Shown: piece by piece, positions 36,900 through 45,716 of the stretch
Position numbering within the stretch: position 1 is the stretch's first letter
Layout: each line of letters begins with the position of its first letter
Assembly (NCBI GenBank): GCA_002412965.1
Contig: DHWB01000011.1
Span: forward strand, 578,542-642,541
DNA from: Desulfomicrobium sp. UBA5193
GTDB taxonomy: Bacteria; Desulfobacterota; Desulfovibrionia; Desulfovibrionales; Desulfomicrobiaceae
DNA length: 64,000 nucleotides
Direction: 5' to 3'
Translations under genes and position numbers: made by a program
The notes under the pieces: generated by a model
Databases searched by the model: none
What the model saw: the letters and a program-made list of their open reading frames with translations, nothing else
Told to the model about the DNA's origin: nothing

Positions 36900-38368
36900 G
36901 GGGTGCTCGCGCCTTGTGTGCGGTTAGAAGTACGTGCCGGGGTGGAAACAAAATCCATGGATCCGCCACCCAGCGCGGCATACAGGCTGACGTGGCTCGT
37001 CAGCAGTGCCCGGCGCATCTGCACAAGGCGTTGCTCGGCGTCGAGCAGATCGCGCTGGGCGTCGAGCACCTCCAGATAAGCCGAGGCCCCGTTGTCGTAG
37101 CGCAGCTGCGAAAGCCGCGCCCGCTCGGTCTGCGTCTCCAGCGCCGTCTGGGCGATGGAAACCTGCAGTGCAAGCCAATGGCGAGCCGAAAGGGCGTCGG
37201 CTACATCACGGAAAGCGGCCTGTACGGTTTTCTCGTAGTTGGCCACGTTCATGTCGAGACGTATTTCGGCGAGGCTCAGGTTGGCGGACCTGAGCCCGCC
37301 GTCGAAGATGGGCAGCGAGATGCTTGGGGAAAAAATCCAGGCCAGACTGCCGGCGGCAAACAGATCGTCGAGTTCGGCGCTTGCCGTACCGAGGGAACCG
37401 GTCAGGGCAATGCGCGGGAAAAAAGCCGCCCGCGCCGCCCCGATGTTGGCATTGGCGGCTTTCAACCGATGTTCGGCGGCAACGATGTCGGGGCGCTGGA
37501 AGAGCAGGTCGGAAGGCAGGCCGGGGCGTACTCGGACAAGGGTGTTTCGTTCGCCGGACTGATCCTGTTCGGGTGGCAGATCAATGGTCGCCCCGACCAG
37601 GAGCGTCAGTGCATGGAACTGTGCTTCACGTTCCTGTTCCAGTTGCGCTCCGAGCGCTTGTGCCTGTGTCAGCAGCGTTTGCACCTGGGTCAGGCTGAAC
37701 CGCGATGTCGAGCCCACCTCCACGCGACGCGTGAAGATGCGCAAACTCTCTGTCCGGCTGGCGATGGTCTGATGCGCCAATGCGATGCGCTCATCAAATT
37801 CACGCAACCTGAAATAGCTGTTGCCCACCTGCGCGACCAGGCCGAGGGCGGCTGCACGACGAGCGGCATCGGTGGCCAGATAGTTTTCCAGCGCGGCGTC
37901 CTGCAGGCTGCGTACGCGCCCCCAGAAATCAAGTTCCCAGCTGGCCATGCCCAGTCCGGCTTGAAACTGGCTGGCGAAAAGCGTCTTGCCGGTCATGTTC
38001 AGATCGGCCGGAGTCCGCGAACGGTCTTCACCGGCCTGGAGTCCGACAGTCGGAAAAAGCTCCGAGCGCTGGATGCCATGGACGGCCCGCGCCTCCTCGA
38101 CCCGCAGCACTGCGGTTCGCAGATCGCGGTTGTTGTCCAGCGCACGCTGGATCAGGTTCTGCAATTGCGGGTCGATGAAATAGTCGCGCCAGCCGATGGC
38201 CGAGGCCAGCACTCCGTCCTGCGCGTTTTCAGGAGCGTAAACGGAAGTCACCGGCAAGGCGGGTGCTTCATAAAGCGGAGCCATGGAGGCGCAGCCGGAC
38301 AGAAGAGTCATGGCGACAATACAGAGGAGCGTGCCCGTGCCCCCGCGCATGCGAGAATCACTGTTCAT
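36896..38368 (-). CDS. NodT-family outer-membrane efflux lipoprotein (TolC-like)
   Basis: A 490-residue RND-type outer-membrane factor. The lipoprotein signal IVAMTLLSGCASMAP has its lipobox Cys at residue 25. Two tandem OEP domains follow with FPTVGLQAG, the WELDFWGRVRSLQDAAL hallmark and YDNGASAYLEVLDAQRDLL. Its ATG overlaps the arcC stop (ATGA), so it is translationally coupled to the arginine deiminase operon. It supplies the exit duct for the HlyD/RbbA-like system. Confidence 0.92.
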   Translation of the reverse strand: MNSDSRMRGGTGTLLCIVAMTLLSGCASMAPLYEAPALPVTSVYAPENAQDGVLASAIGWRDYFIDPQLQNLIQRALDNNRDLRTAVLRVEEARAVHGIQRSELFPTVGLQAGEDRSRTPADLNMTGKTLFASQFQAGLGMASWELDFWGRVRSLQDAALENYLATDAARRAAALGLVAQVGNSYFRLREFDERIALAHQTIASRTESLRIFTRRVEVGSTSRFSLTQVQTLLTQAQALGAQLEQEREAQFHALTLLVGATIDLPPEQDQSGERNTLVRVRPGLPSDLLFQRPDIVAAEHRLKAANANIGAARAAFFPRIALTGSLGTASAELDDLFAAGSLAWIFSPSISLPIFDGGLRSANLSLAEIRLDMNVANYEKTVQAAFRDVADALSARHWLALQVSIAQTALETQTERARLSQLRYDNGASAYLEVLDAQRDLLDAEQRLVQMRRALLTSHVSLYAALGGGSMDFVSTPARTSNRTQGASTP

Positions 38369-39279
38369 GGTGTTGCGCTGACCTCGGTCCCGGCGCGCCC
38401 TGCAAGCATTTCCTCAATCCGGTCAAGAGAACCGATCACCGCCTTTTTTCCAGAGGAGCGGGCAAAATGGCAGGCTGCTTCGACTTTTGGCCCCATCGAT
38501 CCCGCCTGGAAGCTGTGTCGTGCCAGCTCCTGCGGAGTCACTTTTCCCAGCGCGCGTTGACCGGGCTTGCCCCAATCAAGGTAAACCGCGTCCACGTCGG
38601 TGGCGATGACCAGACAGTCGGCCTCCAGCTCAAGCGCCAGCACGCAGCTGCACAGATCCTTGTCGATAACGGCCTCGACGCCATGCAGGCTGCGGCCATC
38701 AGCGCCCCGCGCGACAGGGATGCCGCCACCGCCGGCAGCGATGACCAGCACGCCACGTTCGAGCAGCCAACGAATCGGATCCATGCCGAGTACGCGCATG
38801 GGTTGCGGCGAAGGCACCACGCGGCGAACGCCGTCTCCATCAGGCGCCAGGGACCAGTGCTTCTCAGCGGCGACGCGCTGCGCCTCGGCCTGTGTATACA
38901 CGGGACCGATCGGCTTGCTGGGGTTTTTAAAGGCCGGGTCCTTGGGATCCACCTCCACACGCGTCAGCAGGGTGGTCACCACGCGCGAGACAGGCAGCAG
39001 GTTGCAAAGCTCCTGTTCAAGCAGATAGCCGATCATTCCATCTGTTTGCGCTCCCAGTACATCCAGCGGGTAGGCTTCCACCTCCCTGTAGGAGGCCTCC
39101 TGCAACGCCAGCAGGCCCACTTGCGGGCCGTTGCCATGCGTCAGCACCAGTTGGTGCGACGATGCCACGCGGGCAAGCTGTGAGGCCGCTCGGCGGATAT
39201 TTTCCAATTGGTTCTCGGAAGTCGGGGCCTCATCGCGGCGCAACAAGGCATTGCCCCCAAGGGCGACGACCAGTTTCAT
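38365..39279 (-). CDS. arcC: carbamate kinase
   Basis: A 304-residue amino-acid-kinase-fold enzyme. It starts MKLVVALGGNALLRR, with LVLTHGNGPQVGLL, VIAAGGGGIPV and DKDLCSCVLALELEAD. It makes ATP and CO2/NH3 from carbamoyl phosphate, the last step of the arginine deiminase pathway. It follows arcB by 25 bp and overlaps the efflux gene downstream. Confidence 0.95.
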   Translation of the reverse strand: MKLVVALGGNALLRRDEAPTSENQLENIRRAASQLARVASSHQLVLTHGNGPQVGLLALQEASYREVEAYPLDVLGAQTDGMIGYLLEQELCNLLPVSRVVTTLLTRVEVDPKDPAFKNPSKPIGPVYTQAEAQRVAAEKHWSLAPDGDGVRRVVPSPQPMRVLGMDPIRWLLERGVLVIAAGGGGIPVARGADGRSLHGVEAVIDKDLCSCVLALELEADCLVIATDVDAVYLDWGKPGQRALGKVTPQELARHSFQAGSMGPKVEAACHFARSSGKKAVIGSLDRIEEMLAGRAGTEVSATP

Positions 39280-39304
39280 GAGCGGCCTCCTGGTGTGAAT
39301 AATT

Positions 39305-40303
39305 TCATGCGAGCGTGGCCACGAGCACGGCCTTGATGGTGTGCATCCGGTTTTCGGCCTGGGTGAAGACGATGGAGGCTTCGGACTCGAACACGTCCTC
39401 GGTCACTTCAAGTTCGCTCAGGCCGTATTTTTCGTGCACTTCGCGGCCGACCTCGGTTTCGAGATTATGGAACGCGGGCAAACAATGCATGAACCGCGTG
39501 TGCGGTTTGCCGGTTGCCTGCATCAGGCCGGTGTTGACCTGATAGGGCAGCAGCAGCTCAAGACGCTCTTTCCATACGTCATCCGGCTCTCCCATCGAAA
39601 CCCAGACGTCCGTATAGAGAAAATCCGCGCCCGCGACGGCTTTCAGAGGATCAGCTTCGATGGTGATGCGAGCTCCGGTGGTCTGCGCAAGCGTACGCAT
39701 TTCCTCCAGGAGCGGCGGCGGTGGTTGAAATCCACTGGGCGCGGCAATGCGCACGTCCATGCCCATCTGCACTCCGCCGACCAGCAGGGAGCAGCCCATG
39801 TTGAAGCGGGCATCCCCCAGATAGCAAAAGGACATTTCATGCAGCGGCCTGTCCCCGAACTCCTCCATGGTCAGCAGGTCGGCCAGAACCTGCGTGGGGT
39901 GTGATTCATCGGTCAGGCCGTTCCAGACTGGCACATGGGAAAAACGGGCCAGATCTTCGACAGCGGTCTGATTGAATCCCCGGTACTCGATCCCGTCATA
40001 CAATCGACCCAGAACGCGGGCAGTATCCTTGAGCGATTCCTTGTGCCCCAATTGGGAACCGGCCGAATCAAGGTAGGTGACATGCCCCCCCTGGTCGTGC
40101 ACTGCCACTTCGAAAGAGCAGCGCGTGCGTGTCGAAGATTTTTCGAAAATGAGAACAATGTTCTTGCCCTTCAGACGAGGGATTTCATTGCCGGCATATT
40201 TGGAGCGCTTCATTTCCCTGGCCAGATCGAGCAGAAATCGGATTTCTCTTGGAGAGAAATCCTTCAGGGCCAGCAGACTCTTGTTGCGTAGATTGAAACT
40301 CAT
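39305..40303 (-). CDS. arcB: ornithine carbamoyltransferase, catabolic
   Basis: A 332-residue transcarbamylase. The carbamoyl-phosphate loop is STRTRCSFEVA, with DESHPTQVLADLLT and the ornithine/catalytic HCLPAFHN. In this arcDABC order the enzyme runs catabolically, splitting citrulline to ornithine and carbamoyl phosphate. Start MSFNLRNKSLLALKDFSPRE matches the family N-terminus. Confidence 0.95.
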   Translation of the reverse strand: MSFNLRNKSLLALKDFSPREIRFLLDLAREMKRSKYAGNEIPRLKGKNIVLIFEKSSTRTRCSFEVAVHDQGGHVTYLDSAGSQLGHKESLKDTARVLGRLYDGIEYRGFNQTAVEDLARFSHVPVWNGLTDESHPTQVLADLLTMEEFGDRPLHEMSFCYLGDARFNMGCSLLVGGVQMGMDVRIAAPSGFQPPPPLLEEMRTLAQTTGARITIEADPLKAVAGADFLYTDVWVSMGEPDDVWKERLELLLPYQVNTGLMQATGKPHTRFMHCLPAFHNLETEVGREVHEKYGLSELEVTEDVFESEASIVFTQAENRMHTIKAVLVATLA

Positions 40304-40350
40304 GTGTGTATCCCGTTTTAAAGAATGTATCGCTTTGGCCTGATGCGAGC

Positions 40351-41586
40351 CTAGACCTCGTCACGTTCGATGGGGCACGACATGCAGTGGCTCCCACCAC
40401 GGCCCCGGCCCAGTTCCGCGCCCGAGATCGTGATCACTTCCACTCCGGCCTTGCGCAGCAGGGTGTTGGTGTAGGTGTTGCGTTCGTAGGCCATCACCAC
40501 GCCCGGAGCGAGGGCGAGCAGGTTGTTGCCATCGTCCCATTGCTCGCGTTCGACCTCGTAGGTGTCGCCGCCGGTTGCCACCGTGCGCAGTTTTGGAACA
40601 CCAATGGCCTTGGCGACCACATCGAGGAAGGGCTTTGATTCGCTCCGGACATCGAGCGTGCCTTCCCGCTTGCCGGGTCGAAGAGTGTGGACTCGGATCG
40701 CATCAACCATCTCGGGAAAGACGGTCACCAGATCGACGTCACAAAAGGTGCAGACAGTATCGAGATGCATCGCGCCGCGCGACTTGGGAATCTGTGCGGC
40801 CAGCACGGTGGTCGCCGCGCCGCCCGCGAACAGGCTGCGGGCCAGTTGGCTGACGCCCTGCGGAGAGCTTCGCTCGCCCATGCCGATCAGCACGACACCG
40901 TTGCGCAGGGGCATGACATCGCCGCCCTCGATGGTGGCCTGTCCATGAATCTGATCCGGATCGCCCCACCATTCCCGGACCTGGCCGGAAAACATGGGAT
41001 GAAAGCGATACACTGCGGCCATGAGCAGCGTTTCCTGCCTGCGCGCGGGCCAGAACATCGGGCACAGCACCACGCCCTCCCCGATCCAGCAACTGGTGTC
41101 GCGTGTGAACAGAATGTTGGGCAGCGGAGGGAGAAGAAAATCGGCAGGATTCGTAAAGTGCCCCAGCAACCCCTTGGGGTCGAAAGGCAATTCGGCTCGC
41201 GACAGACCTCCGATCAGATGCTCGGCGAGTTTTGCCTCGGGCAGTTCTTCAAGCCAGGGCCGTAGTTGCAGGGCTGTCTCCTCGTCGATGAAATCGGGGC
41301 CGAGCTTGCGGTCGAGCAACCAGGCGCGCGCTGCCGGATCGCCGAGCGTATCCGTGAGCAGATCGTGTAATTCGAGAACCTCGACGCCGCGCTCGGTCAT
41401 GGCATTGGTGAATGTATCGTGATCGTTTATGGCCTGCGCCACCCACAGCACGTCGTCGAACAGCAGGTCATGACAGTTTGCCGGTGTCAGGCGCTTCTGG
41501 GCAAGGCCAGGTCGACAGACCAGCAGCTTGCGCAGCCGTCCGACCTCTGAGTGAAGTCCTTTCGAAGGAACCATTGTATTCTCCAT
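40351..41586 (-). CDS. arcA: arginine deiminase
   Basis: A 411-residue guanidino-modifying enzyme. It carries GLHSEVGRLRKLLVCRPGLA, LTPANCHDLLFDDVLWV, LPNILFTRDTSCWI, EGGDVMPLRNGVV and the terminal nucleophile motif GGSHCMSCPI. It converts arginine to citrulline plus ammonia. I use MENTMVPSKGLHSE at 41586. A GTG at 41640 overlapping the arcD stop (GTGA) would add 18 residues and is a real alternative. Confidence 0.94.
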   Translation of the reverse strand: MENTMVPSKGLHSEVGRLRKLLVCRPGLAQKRLTPANCHDLLFDDVLWVAQAINDHDTFTNAMTERGVEVLELHDLLTDTLGDPAARAWLLDRKLGPDFIDEETALQLRPWLEELPEAKLAEHLIGGLSRAELPFDPKGLLGHFTNPADFLLPPLPNILFTRDTSCWIGEGVVLCPMFWPARRQETLLMAAVYRFHPMFSGQVREWWGDPDQIHGQATIEGGDVMPLRNGVVLIGMGERSSPQGVSQLARSLFAGGAATTVLAAQIPKSRGAMHLDTVCTFCDVDLVTVFPEMVDAIRVHTLRPGKREGTLDVRSESKPFLDVVAKAIGVPKLRTVATGGDTYEVEREQWDDGNNLLALAPGVVMAYERNTYTNTLLRKAGVEVITISGAELGRGRGGSHCMSCPIERDEV

Positions 41587-41636
41587 TGTTGCAGTCCGTT
41601 TCATGAATTGCCTGGACCGGGTCACTTGGGCCTGAT

Positions 41637-43112
41637 TCACAGGCTGAGGCGGCCGGTTGCGAGCAGATAGGCGGACGCCAGGGCAAGAACGATCAGCACT
41701 GCGAGAACGAAGCGTTCCCGGGCGGTGAACGCACGCTCGCCGCGCTGACGTTTGGCTACAAGGTACAGCACGGCACCAGGCGCATAGAGCAGGGCGCTGA
41801 GCAGGAGGTATTTCAGTCCGGCGGCATAGAGCAGCCAGAGGCAGTAGATCGTGGCCAGGGCTGCGACCGGAGCATCGCGGCCCAACCGGGCGCTTCCGCC
41901 GCCGTGTCGGCTTTTATTCCGCAACGTCAATGACAGCCCGTACACGGCGCTAAACAAATACGGGATGAGGATCATCGCGGTGGAAAGGGATATCAGGGCA
42001 AGATAGGATGCTTTCGAGAACAGTGTCAGCATCAGAAAGATTTGCACCATGGAGCTGGTCAGCCACAGGGCATTTGCAGGCACGCCTTTGTCGTTTTGAC
42101 GCGCAAGCCAGGTCGGCATGACCCCGTCTTCGGCCGGAGTGAAGAGCGATTCAGCAGCGAGGAGCGTCCAGGCCAGAAATCCGCCGCCAACCGACACGAT
42201 GAGACCGATGTAGATCAGTATCGCGCCCCAGGTGCCCACCGCCTTTTCAAGCACACCGGCCATGGAGGGATTCTTGAGTTCCGCCAATTCCGGCTGCGCG
42301 AAAATTCCAAGCGAGAGGAGCGAGACGGCCATGAGCAGCATGAGAGTGATCAGGAAGCCGATGACCGTGGCCCGTCCTACGTCAGCCCGCTGTCGAGCTC
42401 GCGCGGAGTAGACGCTTGCGCCTTCAATGCCGATGAAGACCCAGACCGTCACGAGCATCGTGCTTTTGACCTGATCAAGCACCGATCCAAGCTTGGGATC
42501 TCCCCAGAAATTGAAACTGAAGGTGTCGACCTGGAAGGCCATGGCCACCAGGATGATGAAAAGCACCAGCGGTACGATCTTGGCGAGGGTGACTGCGGCG
42601 TTGAGCACCGCTGCGCCCTGGATTCCGCGCAGAACCAGGACATGCACGACCCATACGACGACCGAGGCGCCAATGACCGAACTCAGCGTGTTTCCTTCGC
42701 CAAAGGCGGGATAGAAGTAGCCAAGAGCACCGAAAGCGGCCACCAGATAGCCGACATTGCCGATCCATGCGCTGATCCAGTAGCCCCAGGCCGAGTTGAA
42801 GCCGACATATTCGCCCGACAAGGCTCGAGCATACGCATACACGCCATTGTCGAGTTCGGGCTTCCGGAGCGCAAGGCTCTGGTAGACGAGAGCGAGCATG
42901 AGCATGCCAGCTCCGGTAATGGCCCAGCCGATGAGGATCGCTCCGGCTCCGGCGCCCGCGGCCATGTTTTGCGGCAGTCCGAAAATACCACTTCCGATGG
43001 TTGACCCCACGACCAAAGCTACCAGCAACGCAAGACCGAGAGATCCTTTGACCTTGCTGTCAGCGGCCGCGGATGGCGGCCTTGAAGCTGTGGCAGATTC
43101 TTGAGAGGTCAT
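41637..43112 (-). CDS. arcD: arginine/ornithine antiporter
   Basis: A 491-residue APC-family carrier with about 12-13 membrane helices. Its early motif is VVGSTIGSGIFGLPQNMAAGAGAG, followed by YAYARALSGEYVGFNSAWGYW. It exchanges external arginine for ornithine. Start at 43112 is supported by a CAGGAGT site upstream; the longer frame adds a non-conserved Cys-rich leader. It is first of the arc-efflux operon. Confidence 0.92.
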   Translation of the reverse strand: MTSQESATASRPPSAAADSKVKGSLGLALLVALVVGSTIGSGIFGLPQNMAAGAGAGAILIGWAITGAGMLMLALVYQSLALRKPELDNGVYAYARALSGEYVGFNSAWGYWISAWIGNVGYLVAAFGALGYFYPAFGEGNTLSSVIGASVVVWVVHVLVLRGIQGAAVLNAAVTLAKIVPLVLFIILVAMAFQVDTFSFNFWGDPKLGSVLDQVKSTMLVTVWVFIGIEGASVYSARARQRADVGRATVIGFLITLMLLMAVSLLSLGIFAQPELAELKNPSMAGVLEKAVGTWGAILIYIGLIVSVGGGFLAWTLLAAESLFTPAEDGVMPTWLARQNDKGVPANALWLTSSMVQIFLMLTLFSKASYLALISLSTAMILIPYLFSAVYGLSLTLRNKSRHGGGSARLGRDAPVAALATIYCLWLLYAAGLKYLLLSALLYAPGAVLYLVAKRQRGERAFTARERFVLAVLIVLALASAYLLATGRLSL

Positions 43113-43491
43113 GAAACACTCCTGTGGTACTTTAATATTTATTTCATCATGCTGTATCATTGTGAAACATTCAGAACAAAATGCGGGCTGCATGGATCGG
43201 CCTTGTGTTTATGGAACACGCACGTGGATCTCATGAGCTTCAGGAAGGGGGAGGGACTGTCCCAAGATATAATTCCCCTCCCGGCACGGCAGCATGAAGT
43301 GCAGGGAGGGGTATCTTCGACTCGCGGTTGCGACCTCACGCATGAATGGAGAAGTGAACTACGCGGACTTTAGCAAGAATGCGTTACATAAGCGCCATTC
43401 ATGCGCGGTGTCGCGCTATCGCGAGAAAATTGTCGGACTCGAAGCGGTTCATCCTTGCCAACCGTTGTCCGTGAAATAGGCAAGGTGGGTG
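43113..43491. other. spacer upstream of arcD with an 11-bp inverted repeat
   Basis: No convincing gene. CGCATGAATGG (43339-43349) is repeated inverted as CCATTCATGCG (43395-43405), 45 bp apart. The arcD promoter should lie in the left part, but I recognise no -24/-12 or clear -35/-10 element. Confidence 0.5.
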
Positions 43492-43698
43492 TCACTGACG
43501 GCTGTTTTTGCGGTTACGCAAAAACTGAATGACCTGTTGGAGCACGGCAAGTCCCATGGCGACATTTGAGGCTGTGTGGAGCGCTCCGGACACCAGTGCC
43601 CGAAGCTCGATATGGACCAGTTGCCGATGCAGGTCGCAGCAAATGCCGAGTCTGGCCTTGTCATCCCGAATCAGATTTATTTTTTGGTCAAGAAACAT
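43492..43698 (-). CDS. YqjK-like small protein
   Basis: A 68-residue soluble basic protein (MFLDQKINLIRDDKARLGICC) with the tail VIQFLRNRKNSRQ. It overlaps the YqjE-like gene by 22 bp and follows the YqjD-like gene, the usual yqjDEK order. Sequence similarity is weak, so the call leans on gene order. Confidence 0.6.
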   Translation of the reverse strand: MFLDQKINLIRDDKARLGICCDLHRQLVHIELRALVSGALHTASNVAMGLAVLQQVIQFLRNRKNSRQ

Positions 43699-44066
43699 GT
43701 CGCGTCCTTTTTGAGTTCTGCCACGCTCTGCTCAAAGGCCAAGGGGCTTTGTCCCAGAATTCGGAAGAGAGCCCGAAAGGCGACCACTCCCGCGATCAGG
43801 CTGGCCACGGCCAGGGTCGCGAGCCCATAGATCCGCCATTCAGAAGGCAGTTCGTACACTCCGGCCAAAACCAGCAGCACGAGGCCGAGCAGGAAAAATA
43901 CCACGCCCAGACAGACCAGGACCAATGCCTGCACGAACCGGATTTTGGCCTCGCGCAATTCAAGGGCCAGCAGTTCCAGGCGGTCCTGAAGGATTTGGGT
44001 GGCAACCCCGCCGAGTCGGGTTGCCGCTCCCGTGAATCCGAAAATCCCGGTTGTGAGTCTGTTCAC
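43677..44066 (-). CDS. YqjE-like holin-superfamily membrane protein
   Basis: A 129-residue protein. An amphipathic start (GGVATQILQDRLELLALELREAK) precedes two membrane helices (VLVCLGVVFFLLGLVLLVL and ATLAVASLIAGVVAF). This is the phage-holin-family III/YqjE layout. It directly follows the YqjD-like gene and probably works with it at the inner membrane under stress. Confidence 0.85.
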   Translation of the reverse strand: MNRLTTGIFGFTGAATRLGGVATQILQDRLELLALELREAKIRFVQALVLVCLGVVFFLLGLVLLVLAGVYELPSEWRIYGLATLAVASLIAGVVAFRALFRILGQSPLAFEQSVAELKKDATCFLTKK

Positions 44067-44067
44067 G

Positions 44068-44364
44068 CTATTTCCTGGTCATCATCCAACCCAGGAGCAG
44101 GCCGGAGATAAAGGTTCCGCCGATGACATAGTATGGTTTGAGATGAACGAACTCGTCGGCTGACTGGACTTTTTCCATGAGCTTGACTTCCAGATCTCCG
44201 TATTCGTTCTTGGCCGAATCCAGGCGATCCTTGAGCGCGGCTCTGGCCGATGCGATACGATCGTCCAGTTCTCCTGCGGTCGCTTCCACGAGGGCTTCTG
44301 CATGTTCCATGATATGCCGCATTTCCTTGTTCATGTTTTTTACGTTGTCGTGAGTATAGGCCAT
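44068..44364 (-). CDS. YqjD/ElaB-like DUF883 membrane-anchored protein
   Basis: A 98-residue protein. A helical cytoplasmic part (EHAEALVEATAGELDDRIASARAALKDRL) ends in a C-terminal anchor PYYVIGGTFISGLLLGWMMTRK. ElaB/YqjD proteins bind ribosomes at the inner membrane in stationary phase in E. coli. ATG 44364 begins the family; the longer frame crosses a large palindrome. Confidence 0.85.
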   Translation of the reverse strand: MAYTHDNVKNMNKEMRHIMEHAEALVEATAGELDDRIASARAALKDRLDSAKNEYGDLEVKLMEKVQSADEFVHLKPYYVIGGTFISGLLLGWMMTRK

Positions 44365-44386
44365 TGTGGTTGTCTCCGTTTGATTC

Positions 44387-44412
44387 GGATCTGAAGAATA
44401 TTCTTCAGATCC
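44387..44412. promoter_or_regulatory. 26-bp perfect palindrome before the YqjD-like gene
   Basis: The half-site GGATCTGAAGAAT is followed directly by its exact inverse complement. It lies 23 bp upstream of the YqjD-like ATG and about 75 bp after the BON-lipoprotein stop. It could be an operator, an mRNA hairpin or a terminator without T-run. Confidence 0.6.
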
Positions 44413-44497
44413 TGCAGCTGCATGATACATCATTTGTCCTCGCTGCATTGCGGAATGTCGTGCTCAAAGAGGGACGTGTACGCAATGCACAAGAAGA

Positions 44498-44812
44498 TTA
44501 TTTGACAACAAGATCGTTTTTCACCGACTTTACACCCTCGACGTTTTTGGCAATCTGCCCGGCTTTGTTCACGCTTTTTGAGGAATTAACAAACCCGCTG
44601 AGTTGGACGACGCCCTTGAATGTCACCACGGTGATCTGCATCGATTTGAGTGAATCCTCATCAAAGATGGCCGCCTTGACCTTTGCGGTGATGGCGGAAT
44701 CGTCAACATACTGCCCGGTGCTTTCCTGCTTGCTTGACCCGGCACAGCTGACAAGTGATGCCAGCAGCAGGGTGCAGAGAATGATTTTAAAAATGTTCAT
44801 GAAATTTTCCAT
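44498..44812 (-). CDS. BON-domain lipoprotein
   Basis: A 104-residue protein. The lipoprotein signal IILCTLLLASLVSCAGSS has Cys at residue 23, followed by one BON domain (DDSAITAKVKAAIFDEDSLKS, FKGVVQLSGFVNSS, GVKSVKNDLVVK). It would be a membrane-attached phospholipid-binding stress protein. ATG 44812 has GGAG 7 bases upstream; MNIFK four codons later is an alternative. Confidence 0.85.
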   Translation of the reverse strand: MENFMNIFKIILCTLLLASLVSCAGSSKQESTGQYVDDSAITAKVKAAIFDEDSLKSMQITVVTFKGVVQLSGFVNSSKSVNKAGQIAKNVEGVKSVKNDLVVK

Positions 44813-44875
44813 AGAGTTTCTCCGGTATCGGTCAGTGACATGTTGTCGTTCTTGAAGGCGCGCGGCTGAAATCGC

Positions 44876-45403
44876 TCAGTCCCAATCAGCGTCATCGCTC
44901 CTCATTTGCTTCAGGATTTCCGTTGCGACGATCGCGCTCGATTCCGGGAGCGCCGTGTCTTCGAGGGCGGTCATGAGCTCTTCGAGCAGATCGTTGAATC
45001 CTTCCTCCTTTTGACCGCTGAACACATGACGCGTTCCGTTGCGCAGTCTTACGGAATCCACTCCGCTTTCGATCAGTTTCTGCAGCAGGATTTTCCAGGC
45101 CGCCTTCTCGAATTTTTTCAAGGCCACTCCCGCAAGCCAGGCCACGTCGGTGTCCTTATCATCAAGCGCGTTCACCAGAGCCGGTATTGATCTGACATCG
45201 ACGATCTCGCCGAGCGCCTTGGCGGCTGCCCAGCGGGTCTGGTCCAGCTTCGAGTGCGTGAGTGCCTCCGAGAGGGGGATGACGGCGGAATCGCCCATTT
45301 CCACCAACGCTATCCGCGCTTTCTGACGGATCAGTCCGTCCTTGTTTTCCAGCATTCCCATCAAGGATTTCAGGTTTGTGTCGGTCGAATGTTGTGTGTC
45401 CAT
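44876..45403 (-). CDS. HEAT-repeat protein
   Basis: A 175-residue soluble protein with about three HEAT repeats (LIRQKARIALVEMGDSAVIPL, DQTRWAAAKALGEIVDVRSIPAL, DTDVAWLAGVALKKF). Such repeats make a protein-binding scaffold. MDTQHSTDTNLKSLMG at 45403 is chosen, with GAGGGA upstream. It lies inside the envelope-stress operon; its partner is unknown. Confidence 0.8.
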   Translation of the reverse strand: MDTQHSTDTNLKSLMGMLENKDGLIRQKARIALVEMGDSAVIPLSEALTHSKLDQTRWAAAKALGEIVDVRSIPALVNALDDKDTDVAWLAGVALKKFEKAAWKILLQKLIESGVDSVRLRNGTRHVFSGQKEEGFNDLLEELMTALEDTALPESSAIVATEILKQMRSDDADWD

Positions 45404-45485
45404 GGTGTGTCCCTCAATGTTTATGGATCCCTGGAAAGATGTCATGCGCGGTGCTGGCGGACAAAGTGGAGAGGCCTGAATCGCC

Positions 45486-45638
45486 TCAAATTCGTCCCAT
45501 CAGCAGCAGAATGAGCACGATCAAAAGGATCAGTCCGAGTCCGCCGCTGGGGTAATATCCCCAACTCTTGCTGTGCGGCCATGTCGGCAAGGCACCAATG
45601 AGTATGACAACCAGTACGATGGTAAGTATGAGTCCCAT
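45486..45638 (-). CDS. DUF3309-family small membrane protein, 50 aa
   Basis: MGLILTIVLVVILIGALPTW and the tail YYPSGGLGLILLIVLILLLM match the DUF3309 pattern: two hydrophobic helices separated by the conserved Ser/Trp/Gly-Tyr-Tyr-Pro loop. Members are common in Proteobacteria and have no known activity. 78 bp after the SYLF gene. Confidence 0.9.
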   Translation of the reverse strand: MGLILTIVLVVILIGALPTWPHSKSWGYYPSGGLGLILLIVLILLLMGRI

Positions 45639-45716
45639 GATTATTTCCTTCCTTGCCGGGCAAAGCGGGATCGCATCTTGCGGGCACGCGACCCTGCTTT
45701 GCGCTGCGAATGAGAG

